14,509 nt of DNA from Gammaproteobacteria bacterium. Lineage in GTDB: Bacteria; Gemmatimonadota; Gemmatimonadetes; Longimicrobiales; Gaopeijiaceae. The translations under genes were made by a program, and so were the position numbers. Numbering within the stretch: position 1 is the stretch's first letter; each line of letters begins with the position of its first letter. The notes under the pieces were generated by a model, which made no database searches, was not told where the DNA came from, and saw only the letters and a program-made list of their open reading frames with translations. The DNA lies in the NCBI GenBank assembly GCA_024638345.1, contig JAHEKL010000012.1, positions 1 to 14,509 on the forward strand, given 5' to 3'. Below are positions 7,353-14,509 of the stretch, one piece after another.

Positions 7353-10196
7353 ATGCCCGTTTCCAAACTCTTCGACGGCTACAACGCGGGCTACGCGCAG
7401 GAACTTTACGAGCAGTTCGCTCGAAATCCCGAGTCGGTCTCTCCGCAGTGGCGCGCCATCTTCTCGCAGGAGCTCGACCGGCTCATCGCAGAGGGGCTTA
7501 TCGTTCCCGACGCCCTTCGTGCCGATGGTGGCGACCTCCGCCGATCGGTGCGGGCGAGTGCCGCCCCGCCGGTGCCCTCCGCCGGCGCGGATGTCGGAAG
7601 TGGAACGCCAGCTGCAGACGAGGCGCGACTGCTGCCCAAGATCGCTCGGGCGGCAGCCCTCATCCAGGCTTTCCGGGACCACGGTCATCAGGCCGCGCGG
7701 ATCGACCCCCTGGGCGGAGATCCGCCGGGGCATCCTCAGTTGGATCCGGCATTCTTCGGCACTTCGATCGAGGACCTCGAGGAGATCCCAACCTCCTTCA
7801 TCCTCAGGGAAGGCGGTGATGAGCCACTGGCGGACACCCTCCGACGGCTACGTGAGATCTATTGTGGCTCGGTGGGCTATCAGTTCGAGCATCTCGAGGA
7901 TCCCGACAAGGTCCGGTGGCTCTGGAGCCAAGTGGAGTCTGGTCACCACGGGCAGCCACTGAAGGACAGCGATCGGATCCGGCTCCTGGAACGGCTCTCC
8001 CGCGTCGAAGGGATGGAGCGATTCCTCCATCGGTCGTACCTGGGCCAGAAGCGTTTCTCGATCGAGGGCACCGACATGCTCGTGCCAATGCTCGATCTGG
8101 CTCTCGAGGAGGCTCATAAGGACGGTGCGAAACGGATCATCCTGGGCATGTCTCACCGAGGTCGGCTGAACGTATTGATGCACATCGTCGGGGTTGGGTA
8201 TCCCGCCCTGCTTCGTGAATTCGAAGAGACCCCTCAGCGTGGGGCGCTCGACGTGAACGCCGGCACGGGCGACGTGAAGTATCACCTCGGGGCGGAGGGC
8301 ACCTATCGACTCATGGACGGCTCCAGCATCGACGTGACGTTGGCGCCGAATCCCAGCCATCTCGAGTTCGTGGATCCCGTGGTGGTCGGCATGACCCGGG
8401 CGCTGCAGTTCACTGGACCAGGAAAGGAGGTCCCACAGGACGAGTCGGCCGTGCTTCCCATCCTGATCCATGGTGATGCGGCGTTCGCCGCCGAGGGTGT
8501 GGTGGCTGAATCTCTGAATCTCGCTCGGCTGGACGGTTACTCCGTGGGCGGGACGGTGCACATCATCGCCAACAACCAGGTCGGGTTCACAACGAATCCG
8601 CGAGACGGCCGCTCAACCCGATACGCGTCCGACCTCGCAAAGGGTTACGACATCCCGATCCTGCACGTGAATGCCGATGATCCCGAGGCCTGTCTCTCGG
8701 CGATCCGGCTGGCGATGGCGTACCGATCCGCCTACCGGGACGACATCCTGATCGATCTCGTCGGCTACCGGAGATTCGGACACAACGAAGGTGACGAGCC
8801 ATCCTACACACAGCCATTGCTCTATCGAAGGATCGAGGAGCACCCGAGTGTGCGCACTAAGTGGGCCGCGCACCTGATCACCGAGGGGGCAGTCACCGAG
8901 GATGGTGTCGCGCAGATGGAAGAAGAGGTGCAGCAGGAACTGCGTTCGGTCCAGGGTGAGGTGCGGGAGGCGGCCGATGAAGTGCCTGCCCCCCAAGAGT
9001 GGGGATCGCGCACCGCCTCTCAAGTTTCTGGCCGAACGAACGTACCTCTCGAGCGCCTGAAGGAGGTGAACGAGACAGCGCTCGAGTTGCCGTCGGGCTT
9101 CGCGCTTCACCCCAAGCTCGAGCGACAGCTCGGTCAGCGAGGAGCGGACTTCGGCAGCGAAACCGATCTGGACTGGGGCCACGCCGAGAGCCTCGCGCTG
9201 GGTTCGATCCTCCAGGAAGGCGTGCCGATTCGGTTCACCGGGCAGGACACCGAACGTGGAACGTTTTCTCAGCGCCATCTGGTTCTGCACGATCTGGCAA
9301 CCGGCGGCGAGTTCACCCCATTGAAGGCTGTGGGCACCGCCCGGTTCGAGATCTACAATTCTCCCCTCTCGGAGGCGGCTGCGCTGGGCTTCGAGTATGG
9401 CTACTCGGTCGCGGCGGGCCACGATCTCGTTGTCTGGGAAGCGCAGTTCGGGGACTTCGTGAACGTCGCACAGGTGATCATCGACCAGTTCGTGGCTTCC
9501 GGTCGAACGAAGTGGGGTCAGGAGTCCGGTCTGACTCTCCTCCTTCCGCACGGCTACGAGGGTCAGGGCCCGGAGCACTCTTCCGCCAGGCTCGAGAGGT
9601 TCCTTCAGCTCTGTGCAGAGAGCAACATGCACGTCGCCTACCCGACGACTCCGGCCCAGTACTTCCATCTGCTGCGTCGGCAGGCGCTCGGAACGCCGGC
9701 ATTGCCGATGGTCATCATGACGCCGAAGAGCCTCCTTCGTCACCCTCGAGCAAACTCGCTGGTGGGGGAGCTCGTGGAGAGTGGATTCGAAGCGGTGCTC
9801 CCGGACTCCGAGGCCCCGGGAAGGCACGAGGAGATCACGCGACTCGTGCTTTGCTCCGGAAAGGTCTACTACGACCTCTCGACGGCACCCGGCCGGGGCG
9901 AGCTGACGCACGTCTCGATCGGCCGAATCGAGCAGCTCTACGCCTTTCCATCCGAGGAAGTCGGGAAGCTGGTGGGCGACTATCCCAACCTCGAGGAGGT
10001 CGTGTGGGCCCAGGAGGAGCCCCTGAACATGGGCGCGCTCGGATACATCGGCCCGCAGCTCCGGAGGGTCATTCCCCGGGAAATCTCGCTAAGACCGGTA
10101 GCCAGACCGGAAAGAGCCAGTCCCGCCGAGGGCCGGCACAGGAACCACAAGAGCGAGCAGGAGCGGATCATTCGCGACGCCTTGGGGCTCGACTGA
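7353..10196 (+). CDS. sucA: 2-oxoglutarate dehydrogenase E1 component
   Basis: Thiamine-diphosphate enzyme that decarboxylates 2-oxoglutarate and transfers the succinyl group to the lipoyl arm of E2 in the TCA-cycle complex (cytosol). The 947-residue length is normal for SucA. The N-terminal E2-binding segment (LYEQFARNPESVSPQWRAIF) is followed by an Ala/Pro-rich linker. Then come SHRGRLNVL at 267-275, a second histidine region (KYHLG, NPSHLE), the ThDP/Mg site GDAAF at 374-378 with NNQVGFTT at 407-414, and FGHNEGDEP. The transketolase-like pyrimidine domain begins near DWGHAES (607-613), and the C-terminal domain has the usual LCSGKVYYDL and EEPLNMG segments. There is no fused E2 domain, so this is not the actinobacterial KGD type. 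The ATG at 7353 matches the family N-terminus; a TTG at 7338 would add five residues. No sucB or lpd lies beside it: the downstream gene is convergent. Confidence 0.96.
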   Translation: MPVSKLFDGYNAGYAQELYEQFARNPESVSPQWRAIFSQELDRLIAEGLIVPDALRADGGDLRRSVRASAAPPVPSAGADVGSGTPAADEARLLPKIARAAALIQAFRDHGHQAARIDPLGGDPPGHPQLDPAFFGTSIEDLEEIPTSFILREGGDEPLADTLRRLREIYCGSVGYQFEHLEDPDKVRWLWSQVESGHHGQPLKDSDRIRLLERLSRVEGMERFLHRSYLGQKRFSIEGTDMLVPMLDLALEEAHKDGAKRIILGMSHRGRLNVLMHIVGVGYPALLREFEETPQRGALDVNAGTGDVKYHLGAEGTYRLMDGSSIDVTLAPNPSHLEFVDPVVVGMTRALQFTGPGKEVPQDESAVLPILIHGDAAFAAEGVVAESLNLARLDGYSVGGTVHIIANNQVGFTTNPRDGRSTRYASDLAKGYDIPILHVNADDPEACLSAIRLAMAYRSAYRDDILIDLVGYRRFGHNEGDEPSYTQPLLYRRIEEHPSVRTKWAAHLITEGAVTEDGVAQMEEEVQQELRSVQGEVREAADEVPAPQEWGSRTASQVSGRTNVPLERLKEVNETALELPSGFALHPKLERQLGQRGADFGSETDLDWGHAESLALGSILQEGVPIRFTGQDTERGTFSQRHLVLHDLATGGEFTPLKAVGTARFEIYNSPLSEAAALGFEYGYSVAAGHDLVVWEAQFGDFVNVAQVIIDQFVASGRTKWGQESGLTLLLPHGYEGQGPEHSSARLERFLQLCAESNMHVAYPTTPAQYFHLLRRQALGTPALPMVIMTPKSLLRHPRANSLVGELVESGFEAVLPDSEAPGRHEEITRLVLCSGKVYYDLSTAPGRGELTHVSIGRIEQLYAFPSEEVGKLVGDYPNLEEVVWAQEEPLNMGALGYIGPQLRRVIPREISLRPVARPERASPAEGRHRNHKSEQERIIRDALGLD

Positions 10197-10237
10197 CTCA
10201 CGCGTAGGCTTGCGTTCGAGCGCCCGACCCCCCTCGT

Positions 10238-11233
10238 TCAGTTCGAAGGGTTCCAGGCCAGAACGACCGTGCCGAATGTTCGGTTTTCCTCTAGGTAACG
10301 GTGTGCGGCGGGCGCCTCCTCCGCAGGAAACACGCGGTCCAACACGGGATGGATCCGACCGCTCGCGAAATGCGGAACGACCCTTCGCTCGAAGTCACGC
10401 GCAAGGGTGACCTTCTCCTCCCACGGTCGCGCGCGCAGGACCGTGCCGGTCAGCGACGATCTGCGCGACATCAGTCCCCGGAGATCGACGACCCCGCTGC
10501 TTCCACTCGGCACGCCGACCACCATCCAGCGGGCTCGGGTGGCGAGCACTTGCGTATTCCCGTCGAGATAGTCGGCTCCGACCAGATCCAGGATGACGTC
10601 GACCTTTCTGCCGTCGAGTCGCTCCAGCACCTCGGAGGACCAATCTCGATCCTCCCCGGCCAAGACGGCGACGTCCAGTCCGAGGTGGCGAGCGCGATCG
10701 AGCTTGTCCGGGGTGCGAGACGTGCCAACGGTGAACGCGCCTGCCACCTGTGCCAACTGCACTGCCGCAGTTCCGACCCCGCTACCCACCGCGTGAACCA
10801 GCACCACCTCGCCGCTACCGAGCCCCGCCTGCTCGAATAGGGCATCCCAAGCGGTCATGAAGGCTTCGGGCACACCACCGGCCTGATCCATGGGCATTCC
10901 TTCTGGAATCGCAACGGTCTCCCGCTCCGACACGGCCACCCTCTCCGCATAACCCCCGCCTCCCAGAATGCCCATCACCCGATCGCCCGGCGCCCGTAGG
11001 TAGCAGCCGTTCCCGGTCGACTCCACGATGCCCGAGTACTCGAGTCCGGGAACGTCGGACGGAAAGCCGCGTGGGGTAGGATATCGTCCCCGTCGCTGGA
11101 GTAGATCCGCGCGATTCACTCCGGAATAGAGCACCCGCACGACCAGCTCACCCCCGCCGGGCACGGGTTCATCGCGGTTCCCGATACGCAGAGTCTCCGG
11201 ACCGCCGGGCTCGGTGATCTCGATCACTCGCAT
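10238..11233 (-). CDS. NAD(P)H:quinone oxidoreductase, PIG3-type zinc-free MDR
   Basis: Medium-chain dehydrogenase/reductase of 331 residues, the length usual for the quinone oxidoreductase branch. The segment NRADLLQRRGRYP (40-52) is a hallmark of the PIG3 (TP53I3-like) quinone reductases. GLEYSGIV (63-70) and APGDRVMG (81-88) complete the GroES-like catalytic domain. PEAFMTAWDAL (122-132) leads into the Rossmann fold, whose nucleotide-binding loop is HAVGSGVGTAAVQLA (147-161). The structural and catalytic zinc ligands of alcohol dehydrogenases are absent. It is expected to reduce quinones or enals with NADPH in the cytosol, but the substrate is not readable. An AAGGAAG stretch lies upstream of the ATG at a rather long distance. 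The gene is divergent from the exonuclease, 70 bp apart, and its 3' end converges on sucA with 41 bp between stops. Confidence 0.92.
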   Translation of the reverse strand: MRVIEITEPGGPETLRIGNRDEPVPGGGELVVRVLYSGVNRADLLQRRGRYPTPRGFPSDVPGLEYSGIVESTGNGCYLRAPGDRVMGILGGGGYAERVAVSERETVAIPEGMPMDQAGGVPEAFMTAWDALFEQAGLGSGEVVLVHAVGSGVGTAAVQLAQVAGAFTVGTSRTPDKLDRARHLGLDVAVLAGEDRDWSSEVLERLDGRKVDVILDLVGADYLDGNTQVLATRARWMVVGVPSGSSGVVDLRGLMSRRSSLTGTVLRARPWEEKVTLARDFERRVVPHFASGRIHPVLDRVFPAEEAPAAHRYLEENRTFGTVVLAWNPSN

Positions 11234-11269
11234 GCTTTCGCTCGCTTCCTTCGAGGTGGTCGTGATGGG

Positions 11270-11298
11270 TTTTCAAGCCTACTCCCCTGCTCTATTCT
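11270..11298 (+). promoter_or_regulatory. Candidate promoter for the exonuclease gene, possibly leaderless
   Basis: TTTTCA (11270-11275) and TATTCT (11293-11298) are separated by 17 bases, a standard sigma-70 spacing. The -10-like hexamer ends five bases before the ATG at 11304, which would place the transcription start at or next to that ATG. No Shine-Dalgarno sequence precedes this ATG, consistent with a leaderless message. The hexamers match consensus only moderately. Confidence 0.3.
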
Positions 11299-11303
11299 CC
11301 CCC

Positions 11304-12083
11304 ATGGCCGAGCCGCTTCCCTTTCCTGTGAGTCTAGAGCGACCCCTGATCTTCATGGACCTGGAGACCACGGGCCTTCGGGTCGGGTCGGACCGAATCA
11401 TCGAGCTCGCCATCATCCGGCTGTCCCCGAACGGGGACGTGACCGAGCGGGTACGCCGATTCAACCCTCAGGTGCCGATTCCTCCGGAGGCGACCGCGGT
11501 TCACGGCATCTCCGACGCCGACGTCGCATCCGAGCGCCCGTTCTCTGCGCGGGCGAAGAGCCTACTCAGGCTTCTCGAACCCTGTGATCTGGCAGGCTTC
11601 AACTTACGTCGCTTCGATCTGCCCATGCTCCTATCCGAGTTTCGGCGATCGGGTCTGAGCTTCGATGTCCGAGGCAGGAAGATCATCGACGTTCAGGTGA
11701 TTTACCATCGCGAGGAGCCGCGAGATCTTGGAGCCGCCGTTCGATTTTATCTCCAGCGGGACCTCGAGGACGCGCACTCCGCGCTGGCCGACATTCGCGC
11801 GACAGCGGCGATCCTGACGGCACAGCTCGAGCGCTATGAACATGTGCCGAGGGATCTCGATGGCCTCCACGCCTACTGCGACGAGGTTCGGCCCTTCGAA
11901 ACCGAGGTCGATCGGTGGTTCGCCGATTCCGAGGAGGACGGCCGTGTCTTCCGCATGGGCAAGCACCAAGGTCGAGCGCTGACCGAGGTCGTGCGGGAGG
12001 AGCCCGATTATCTCCGGTGGATGCTCTCGGCTGACGACATCGACGAGGGTGTGCGCGATATCGTCCGGGCCGCACTCGGCTGA
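11304..12083 (+). CDS. DEDDh 3'-5' exonuclease (DnaQ-like) with ExoX-like C-terminal module
   Basis: Predicted 3'-5' exonuclease, 259 residues. The DEDDh site is complete: D19 and E21 in FMDLETTG, D105 in NLRRFD, and H158 with D163 in DAHSALAD. HGISDADV lies between the first two motifs, as in DnaQ/ExoX proteins. After the fold, residues about 216-240 read FRMGKHQGRAL then TEVV, EPDYLRWML. This short FxxGKHxG-type module is seen at the C-terminus of exonuclease X-like proteins and probably aids DNA binding. Start choice: the frame is open from 11214. ATG 11265 has a good GAGGTGG at 11253-11259, but codons between 11265 and 11304 are AT-rich at third positions and carry no family sequence, so ATG 11304 is preferred. 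No polymerase gene is adjacent; a repair or mismatch-related role is likely but unproven. Confidence 0.88.
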   Translation: MAEPLPFPVSLERPLIFMDLETTGLRVGSDRIIELAIIRLSPNGDVTERVRRFNPQVPIPPEATAVHGISDADVASERPFSARAKSLLRLLEPCDLAGFNLRRFDLPMLLSEFRRSGLSFDVRGRKIIDVQVIYHREEPRDLGAAVRFYLQRDLEDAHSALADIRATAAILTAQLERYEHVPRDLDGLHAYCDEVRPFETEVDRWFADSEEDGRVFRMGKHQGRALTEVVREEPDYLRWMLSADDIDEGVRDIVRAALG

Positions 12084-12136
12084 AGTCCGGACCTCCAACT
12101 CCGAAAGGCGGCTCGGATCGTCAGACACAGAGCCGT

Positions 12137-12150
12137 GCGCGGTTACGCGC
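12137..12150 (+). terminator. Short GC hairpin downstream of the exonuclease gene
   Basis: GCGCG (12137-12141) and CGCGC (12146-12150) form a compact stem around GTTA, 54 bases after the exonuclease stop codon. A second weaker pair, CGGCTC (12109-12114) with GAGCCG (12130-12135), lies just before it. No T-run follows. The rest of the 223-bp gap (12084-12306) shows no gene, tRNA or clear repeat. Confidence 0.25.
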
Positions 12151-12306
12151 CCGCGGGGTTCGAGGGGTCTCGTCGAGGGTGAGGGGTGCAGCGAAGGGTC
12201 TCCCACCGTATTCTCATTCGCCACCGCGCGAAGGCCTCGTCCGCTCAATCTCGACCGCCGGAGGGACGGGAAGGGTCGCACCTCGTGAACCTCGGTTGGG
12301 GATCTC

Positions 12307-12708
12307 ATGCTGAACGCACTGCTATACGCTCACTCTGGGCTCCGATACCTCGTGCTTGTCGCGGGAGTGGTCGCCTTTCTTTACGCGCTCTACTCTGTAC
12401 TCACCAGACGGCCGTATGACCGCGGCATCCGCAGTGCCTCGGGAATCTTCGCCGGACTGCTTCATCTGCAGATTCTCCTCGGATTCTTCTTTCTCGTTTC
12501 GGGACGATTCTACCCGGCGCTGATCGGGCACATCTTCATGATGCTCTTCGCCGCAGCCTCGGCCCAGATTCCACTCTCGGTGCTAAGACGAAGGTCCCCC
12601 GAGGAGAGAACCCCTTTGCCGCACCTCATCGGGAATTCGATTGCCCTGCTCTTGGTCTGGGGCGGCATTCTCTCGATCGGGAGGAGTCTGCTGGAGAGCA
12701 CCTTGTGA
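12307..12708 (+). CDS. Four-helix integral membrane protein, histidine-bearing
   Basis: Small inner-membrane protein of 133 residues with four predicted transmembrane helices at about 12-32, 46-65, 70-92 and 105-126, joined by short positively charged loops (TRRPYDRG, RRRSPEER). Histidines occur at H9 (AHSGLRY), H53 (LLHLQ), H75 (GHIFMM) and H106, each in or next to a helix. The AHSGLRY, HLQ and HIxMM arrangement recalls small membrane proteins often loosely labelled cytochrome b-like, but I cannot confirm that family or heme binding. ATG 12307 has GGGGA at 12298-12302, four bases upstream. It is 38 bases before the patatin gene on the same strand and probably shares its transcript. Function unknown. 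Confidence 0.8.
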   Translation: MLNALLYAHSGLRYLVLVAGVVAFLYALYSVLTRRPYDRGIRSASGIFAGLLHLQILLGFFFLVSGRFYPALIGHIFMMLFAAASAQIPLSVLRRRSPEERTPLPHLIGNSIALLLVWGGILSIGRSLLESTL

Positions 12709-12746
12709 CTGCTGGCTGAGGCCGGCTCCAAGACGGGGTACGGGCG

Positions 12747-13946
12747 ATGCAAAGAGGCCAGAACGAATTTCCCGAGACTCCCGCCGCCCGTCCGGAGCGA
12801 ATGGCGCTCGTCATGGGGGGTGGGGGTGCCCGAGCAGCATACCAGGTAGGCTTCCTGAGGGCGGTGGCCCGACATCATCCCCACCTCCAGATCCCAGTGA
12901 TCACCGGTGTATCGGCCGGAGCCATCAATGCGGCTCATCTGGCCTCGCACCCCGGAACGTTCGCCGAGGCCGTCGACGACCTGGTGGCACTCTGGGAGTC
13001 CCTCACGATGGACCAGGTGTTCGAGATCGACGCCCGCCACCTGACTACGAATGCTCTCCGGTGGGGTCTCCAGCTGGCTTCGGGTGGCGTATTCGGAAAA
13101 CCGAAGATCCGAGCCCTGGTCGACACGGCCCCTCTCCGCCGATTCCTCGGGCGAGCACTTCGGGCGGAGGACGGGGCGATTCCCGGCATCTCCGAGAACG
13201 TTCGTTCAGGTCGCCTCAAGGCGCTGGCGATCACGACGTCCTCGTACACCAGCGGAAGATCGGTGACCTGGGTCGAAGGTGCCCAGGCGTGGGAATGGTC
13301 GCGTCCTCAGCGACGCGCTCAATCTGCTTCGATCGGGGTGCAGCACGTTATGGCTTCGTCCGCGATCCCGTTGTTCTTCCCCGCGATCGCGATCGGCGAG
13401 GAGTGGTACGGTGACGGCGGGATACGGTTCTCGGCTCCGCTGTCCCCGGCTCTGCATCTCGGTGCGGAAAGGATTCTCGCGATCTCGACACGCTTCGACC
13501 GTCTGGCAGGCGATGCCGAGGTTCCGAACCATGTGGGCTACCCCCCGCCGGCTCAGGTCATCGGCTCGATGATGAACTCCATCTTCCTCGATCTGTTGGA
13601 CCAGGACGCGTGGCGGGTCGAAACCATGAACCGGCTGCTCCGACGAATTCCTCGCCCGGATCGGGGGGAGCTCAGGGTCGTACGTCTCATGACTCTGCGA
13701 CCCTCCATCGATCTGGGGCGTATGGCGCAGAAGTTCGAGCGCGGGTTGCCTCCCGTCTTCCGTTTCCTCATGGGGGGCCTCGGTACGCGCGAGACCGAGA
13801 GTCCGGATATCCTCTCGTTCCTGCTCTTCGAGCCCGGCTATCTCAGGCTTCTAATGGAGTGCGGAGAGCGCGATGGGGAAGATCGCATGAACGAGGTGGA
13901 TGCTCTGATTCAGTTCGATCCGGCCGCGGAAGCGGGACCGGAGTGA
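12747..13946 (+). CDS. Patatin-like phospholipase / lipid hydrolase
   Basis: Predicted Ser-Asp dyad acyl hydrolase of 399 residues. The glycine-rich oxyanion loop is GGGGARAAYQVG (24-35), the nucleophile elbow is GVSAGAIN with S56, and the catalytic aspartate is D223 in DGG (223-225). These three motifs in this order define the patatin fold. A C-terminal extension of about 150 residues, including VIGSMMNSIFLDLLDQD and a hydrophobic helical region, resembles bacterial patatins thought to act on membrane lipids. No signal peptide is evident, so it is probably cytosolic and membrane-associated. The ATG at 12747 follows a G-rich stretch (GGGG at 12736-12739); the ATG at 12801, right before the glycine loop, is a less likely alternative. 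Its stop overlaps the MATE gene start (GTGA, 13943-13946), so the two are translationally coupled. Substrate unknown. Confidence 0.92.
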   Translation: MQRGQNEFPETPAARPERMALVMGGGGARAAYQVGFLRAVARHHPHLQIPVITGVSAGAINAAHLASHPGTFAEAVDDLVALWESLTMDQVFEIDARHLTTNALRWGLQLASGGVFGKPKIRALVDTAPLRRFLGRALRAEDGAIPGISENVRSGRLKALAITTSSYTSGRSVTWVEGAQAWEWSRPQRRAQSASIGVQHVMASSAIPLFFPAIAIGEEWYGDGGIRFSAPLSPALHLGAERILAISTRFDRLAGDAEVPNHVGYPPPAQVIGSMMNSIFLDLLDQDAWRVETMNRLLRRIPRPDRGELRVVRLMTLRPSIDLGRMAQKFERGLPPVFRFLMGGLGTRETESPDILSFLLFEPGYLRLLMECGERDGEDRMNEVDALIQFDPAAEAGPE

Positions 13947-14509
13947 CAGCGGGTTCCTCTCGACGAGCTCCTTTGCCCCCAGGTGCCGTCGGTGCCCGAC
14001 GTGGTAGCAGGGATACCACGGAGGGGCCGATACTCGGCGCCCTGGTCGCGCTCGCGGTGCCGATCGTCGCTACGAACATCTTCCAGACCCTCTATCAACT
14101 GATCGACACGTTCTGGGTGGGTCGGCTGGGCGCGCCGGCCGTTGCCGCCGTATCGCTGTCGTTCCCGATCCTGTTCTTCATGATCTCGGCAGGGGGAGGA
14201 ATGGCCGTGGCGGGAGCCATCCTCGTGGCTCAGACCTTCGGGGCACGAGACGAGGAGGCGGTGGATCATGCTGCGGGCCAGACTCTGCTGGGGGTCGGGG
14301 TGATCTCCGGGTTCCTCTCGGTGGCGGGCTTCTTCCTATCCCCTCCTCTCATCACCCTCTTTGGGCCGGACGCGGACGTCGAGGCCATGGCGGTCGGGTA
14401 CCTTCAGATCTCTTTCCTCGGGCTCGTCGCGGTATTCGTCTACTTCGTCTTCCAGGCGCTCCTTCGAGGAGTCGGGGACGTCAAGACCCCGATGGCCGTT
14501 GTGGCGGGT
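13943..14509 (+). CDS. MATE-family multidrug/sodium antiporter, 3' end outside window
   Basis: The N-terminal 189 residues of a multidrug and toxin extrusion (MATE) transporter are visible, about 40 percent of a usual 440-480 residue protein. After a basic, proline-rich tail of about 28 residues comes the family pattern: LAVPIVATNIFQTLYQLIDTFWVGRLG, which I read in the two parts LAVPIVATNIFQ and LIDTFWVGRLG. It continues with a glycine-rich second helix (AGGGMAVAGAILVAQ), then FGARDEEA, and RGVGDVKTP near the right edge. Five or so transmembrane helices are present. It should export cationic or lipophilic compounds using a Na+ or H+ gradient. The start is GTG at 13943, overlapping the patatin stop by four bases. 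The frame has no stop up to the window edge. Confidence 0.9.
   Translation, partial: MTAGSSRRAPLPPGAVGARRGSRDTTEGPILGALVALAVPIVATNIFQTLYQLIDTFWVGRLGAPAVAAVSLSFPILFFMISAGGGMAVAGAILVAQTFGARDEEAVDHAAGQTLLGVGVISGFLSVAGFFLSPPLITLFGPDADVEAMAVGYLQISFLGLVAVFVYFVFQALLRGVGDVKTPMAVVAG

Noticed and set aside
6948..7733. N-terminal extension of the membrane glycosyltransferase frame up to 7733.
   Set aside because: The extension overlaps the sucA N-terminus antisense, has no domain-like sequence, and the family start coincides with the ATG at 6947.
8613..10207. Long open frames on both strands overlapping sucA (432 and 402 codons).
   Set aside because: Both are low-complexity Arg/Gly/Ser-rich shadows of a gene with unmistakable E1 motifs throughout.
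10231..10250. Hairpin CCCTCG / CGAAGGG between convergent sucA and quinone reductase genes.
   Set aside because: The stem needs a bulged A, has no T-run and overlaps the reductase coding end; too weak to list as a terminator.
12084..12306. Possible tRNA or structured RNA, because GGTTCGAGG resembles a T-loop.
   Set aside because: The flanking bases do not form a T-stem and no acceptor or anticodon arm could be placed around it.
12747..14509. Patatin as part of an anti-phage signalling system of CapV (CBASS) type.
   Set aside because: No nucleotide cyclase, sensor or accessory gene is nearby; neighbours are a membrane protein and a MATE transporter.

Overview
The window is chromosomal DNA from a high-GC bacterium, with strong G/C preference at third codon positions, tightly packed genes and several 4-base stop/start overlaps. 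The mix of genes (a beta-barrel-like outer-membrane protein, a YhaO/YhaN-type nuclease-ATPase pair, a 2-oxoglutarate dehydrogenase E1 gene, and a patatin plus MATE cluster) suggests a Gram-negative-type, respiring environmental bacterium. Gemmatimonadota or a neighbouring phylum is my impression from protein style only. No rRNA, tRNA, CRISPR array, insertion sequence or phage gene was seen, so this looks like ordinary housekeeping and envelope chromosome rather than an island.

Layout. Bases 1-522 hold the 3' part of a beta-barrel-like protein, plus strand. Bases 654-4681 hold a two-gene operon joined by an ATGA overlap: a SbcD/Mre11-type nuclease (YhaO-like) and a large SMC-like ATPase (YhaN-like). 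The ATPase has a predicted membrane hairpin in its coiled-coil region and no zinc hook. Converging on it from the minus strand are two glycosyltransferases: a membrane-embedded cellulose-synthase-like GT2 (5463-6947), then a soluble dolichyl-phosphate-sugar-synthase-like GT2 (4691-5395). A 405-bp divergent gap (6948-7352) separates them from sucA (7353-10196, plus) and contains two tandem hairpins just before the sucA start.

sucA converges on a zinc-free quinone oxidoreductase of PIG3 type (10238-11233, minus). That gene is divergent, 70 bp apart, from a DEDDh 3'-5' exonuclease with an ExoX-like C-terminal module (11304-12083). After a 223-bp gap comes a plus-strand run of three genes: a four-helix membrane protein with histidines in or next to its helices (12307-12708), a patatin-like lipid hydrolase (12747-13946), and a MATE-family transporter that starts on a GTGA overlap and runs off the right edge.

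Functional reading. The left operon is most likely DNA-end processing or repair, possibly at the membrane. The two glycosyltransferases probably act together on an envelope polysaccharide or lipid-linked sugar. sucA supplies the E1 of the TCA-cycle complex, without its E2 or E3 partners nearby. The right-hand trio looks like a membrane lipid/transport cluster of unknown purpose. I found no clear new multi-gene system. The best leads are the membrane-hairpin SMC-like ATPase, the histidine-bearing four-helix protein in its lipase-MATE cluster, and the structured sucA leader.
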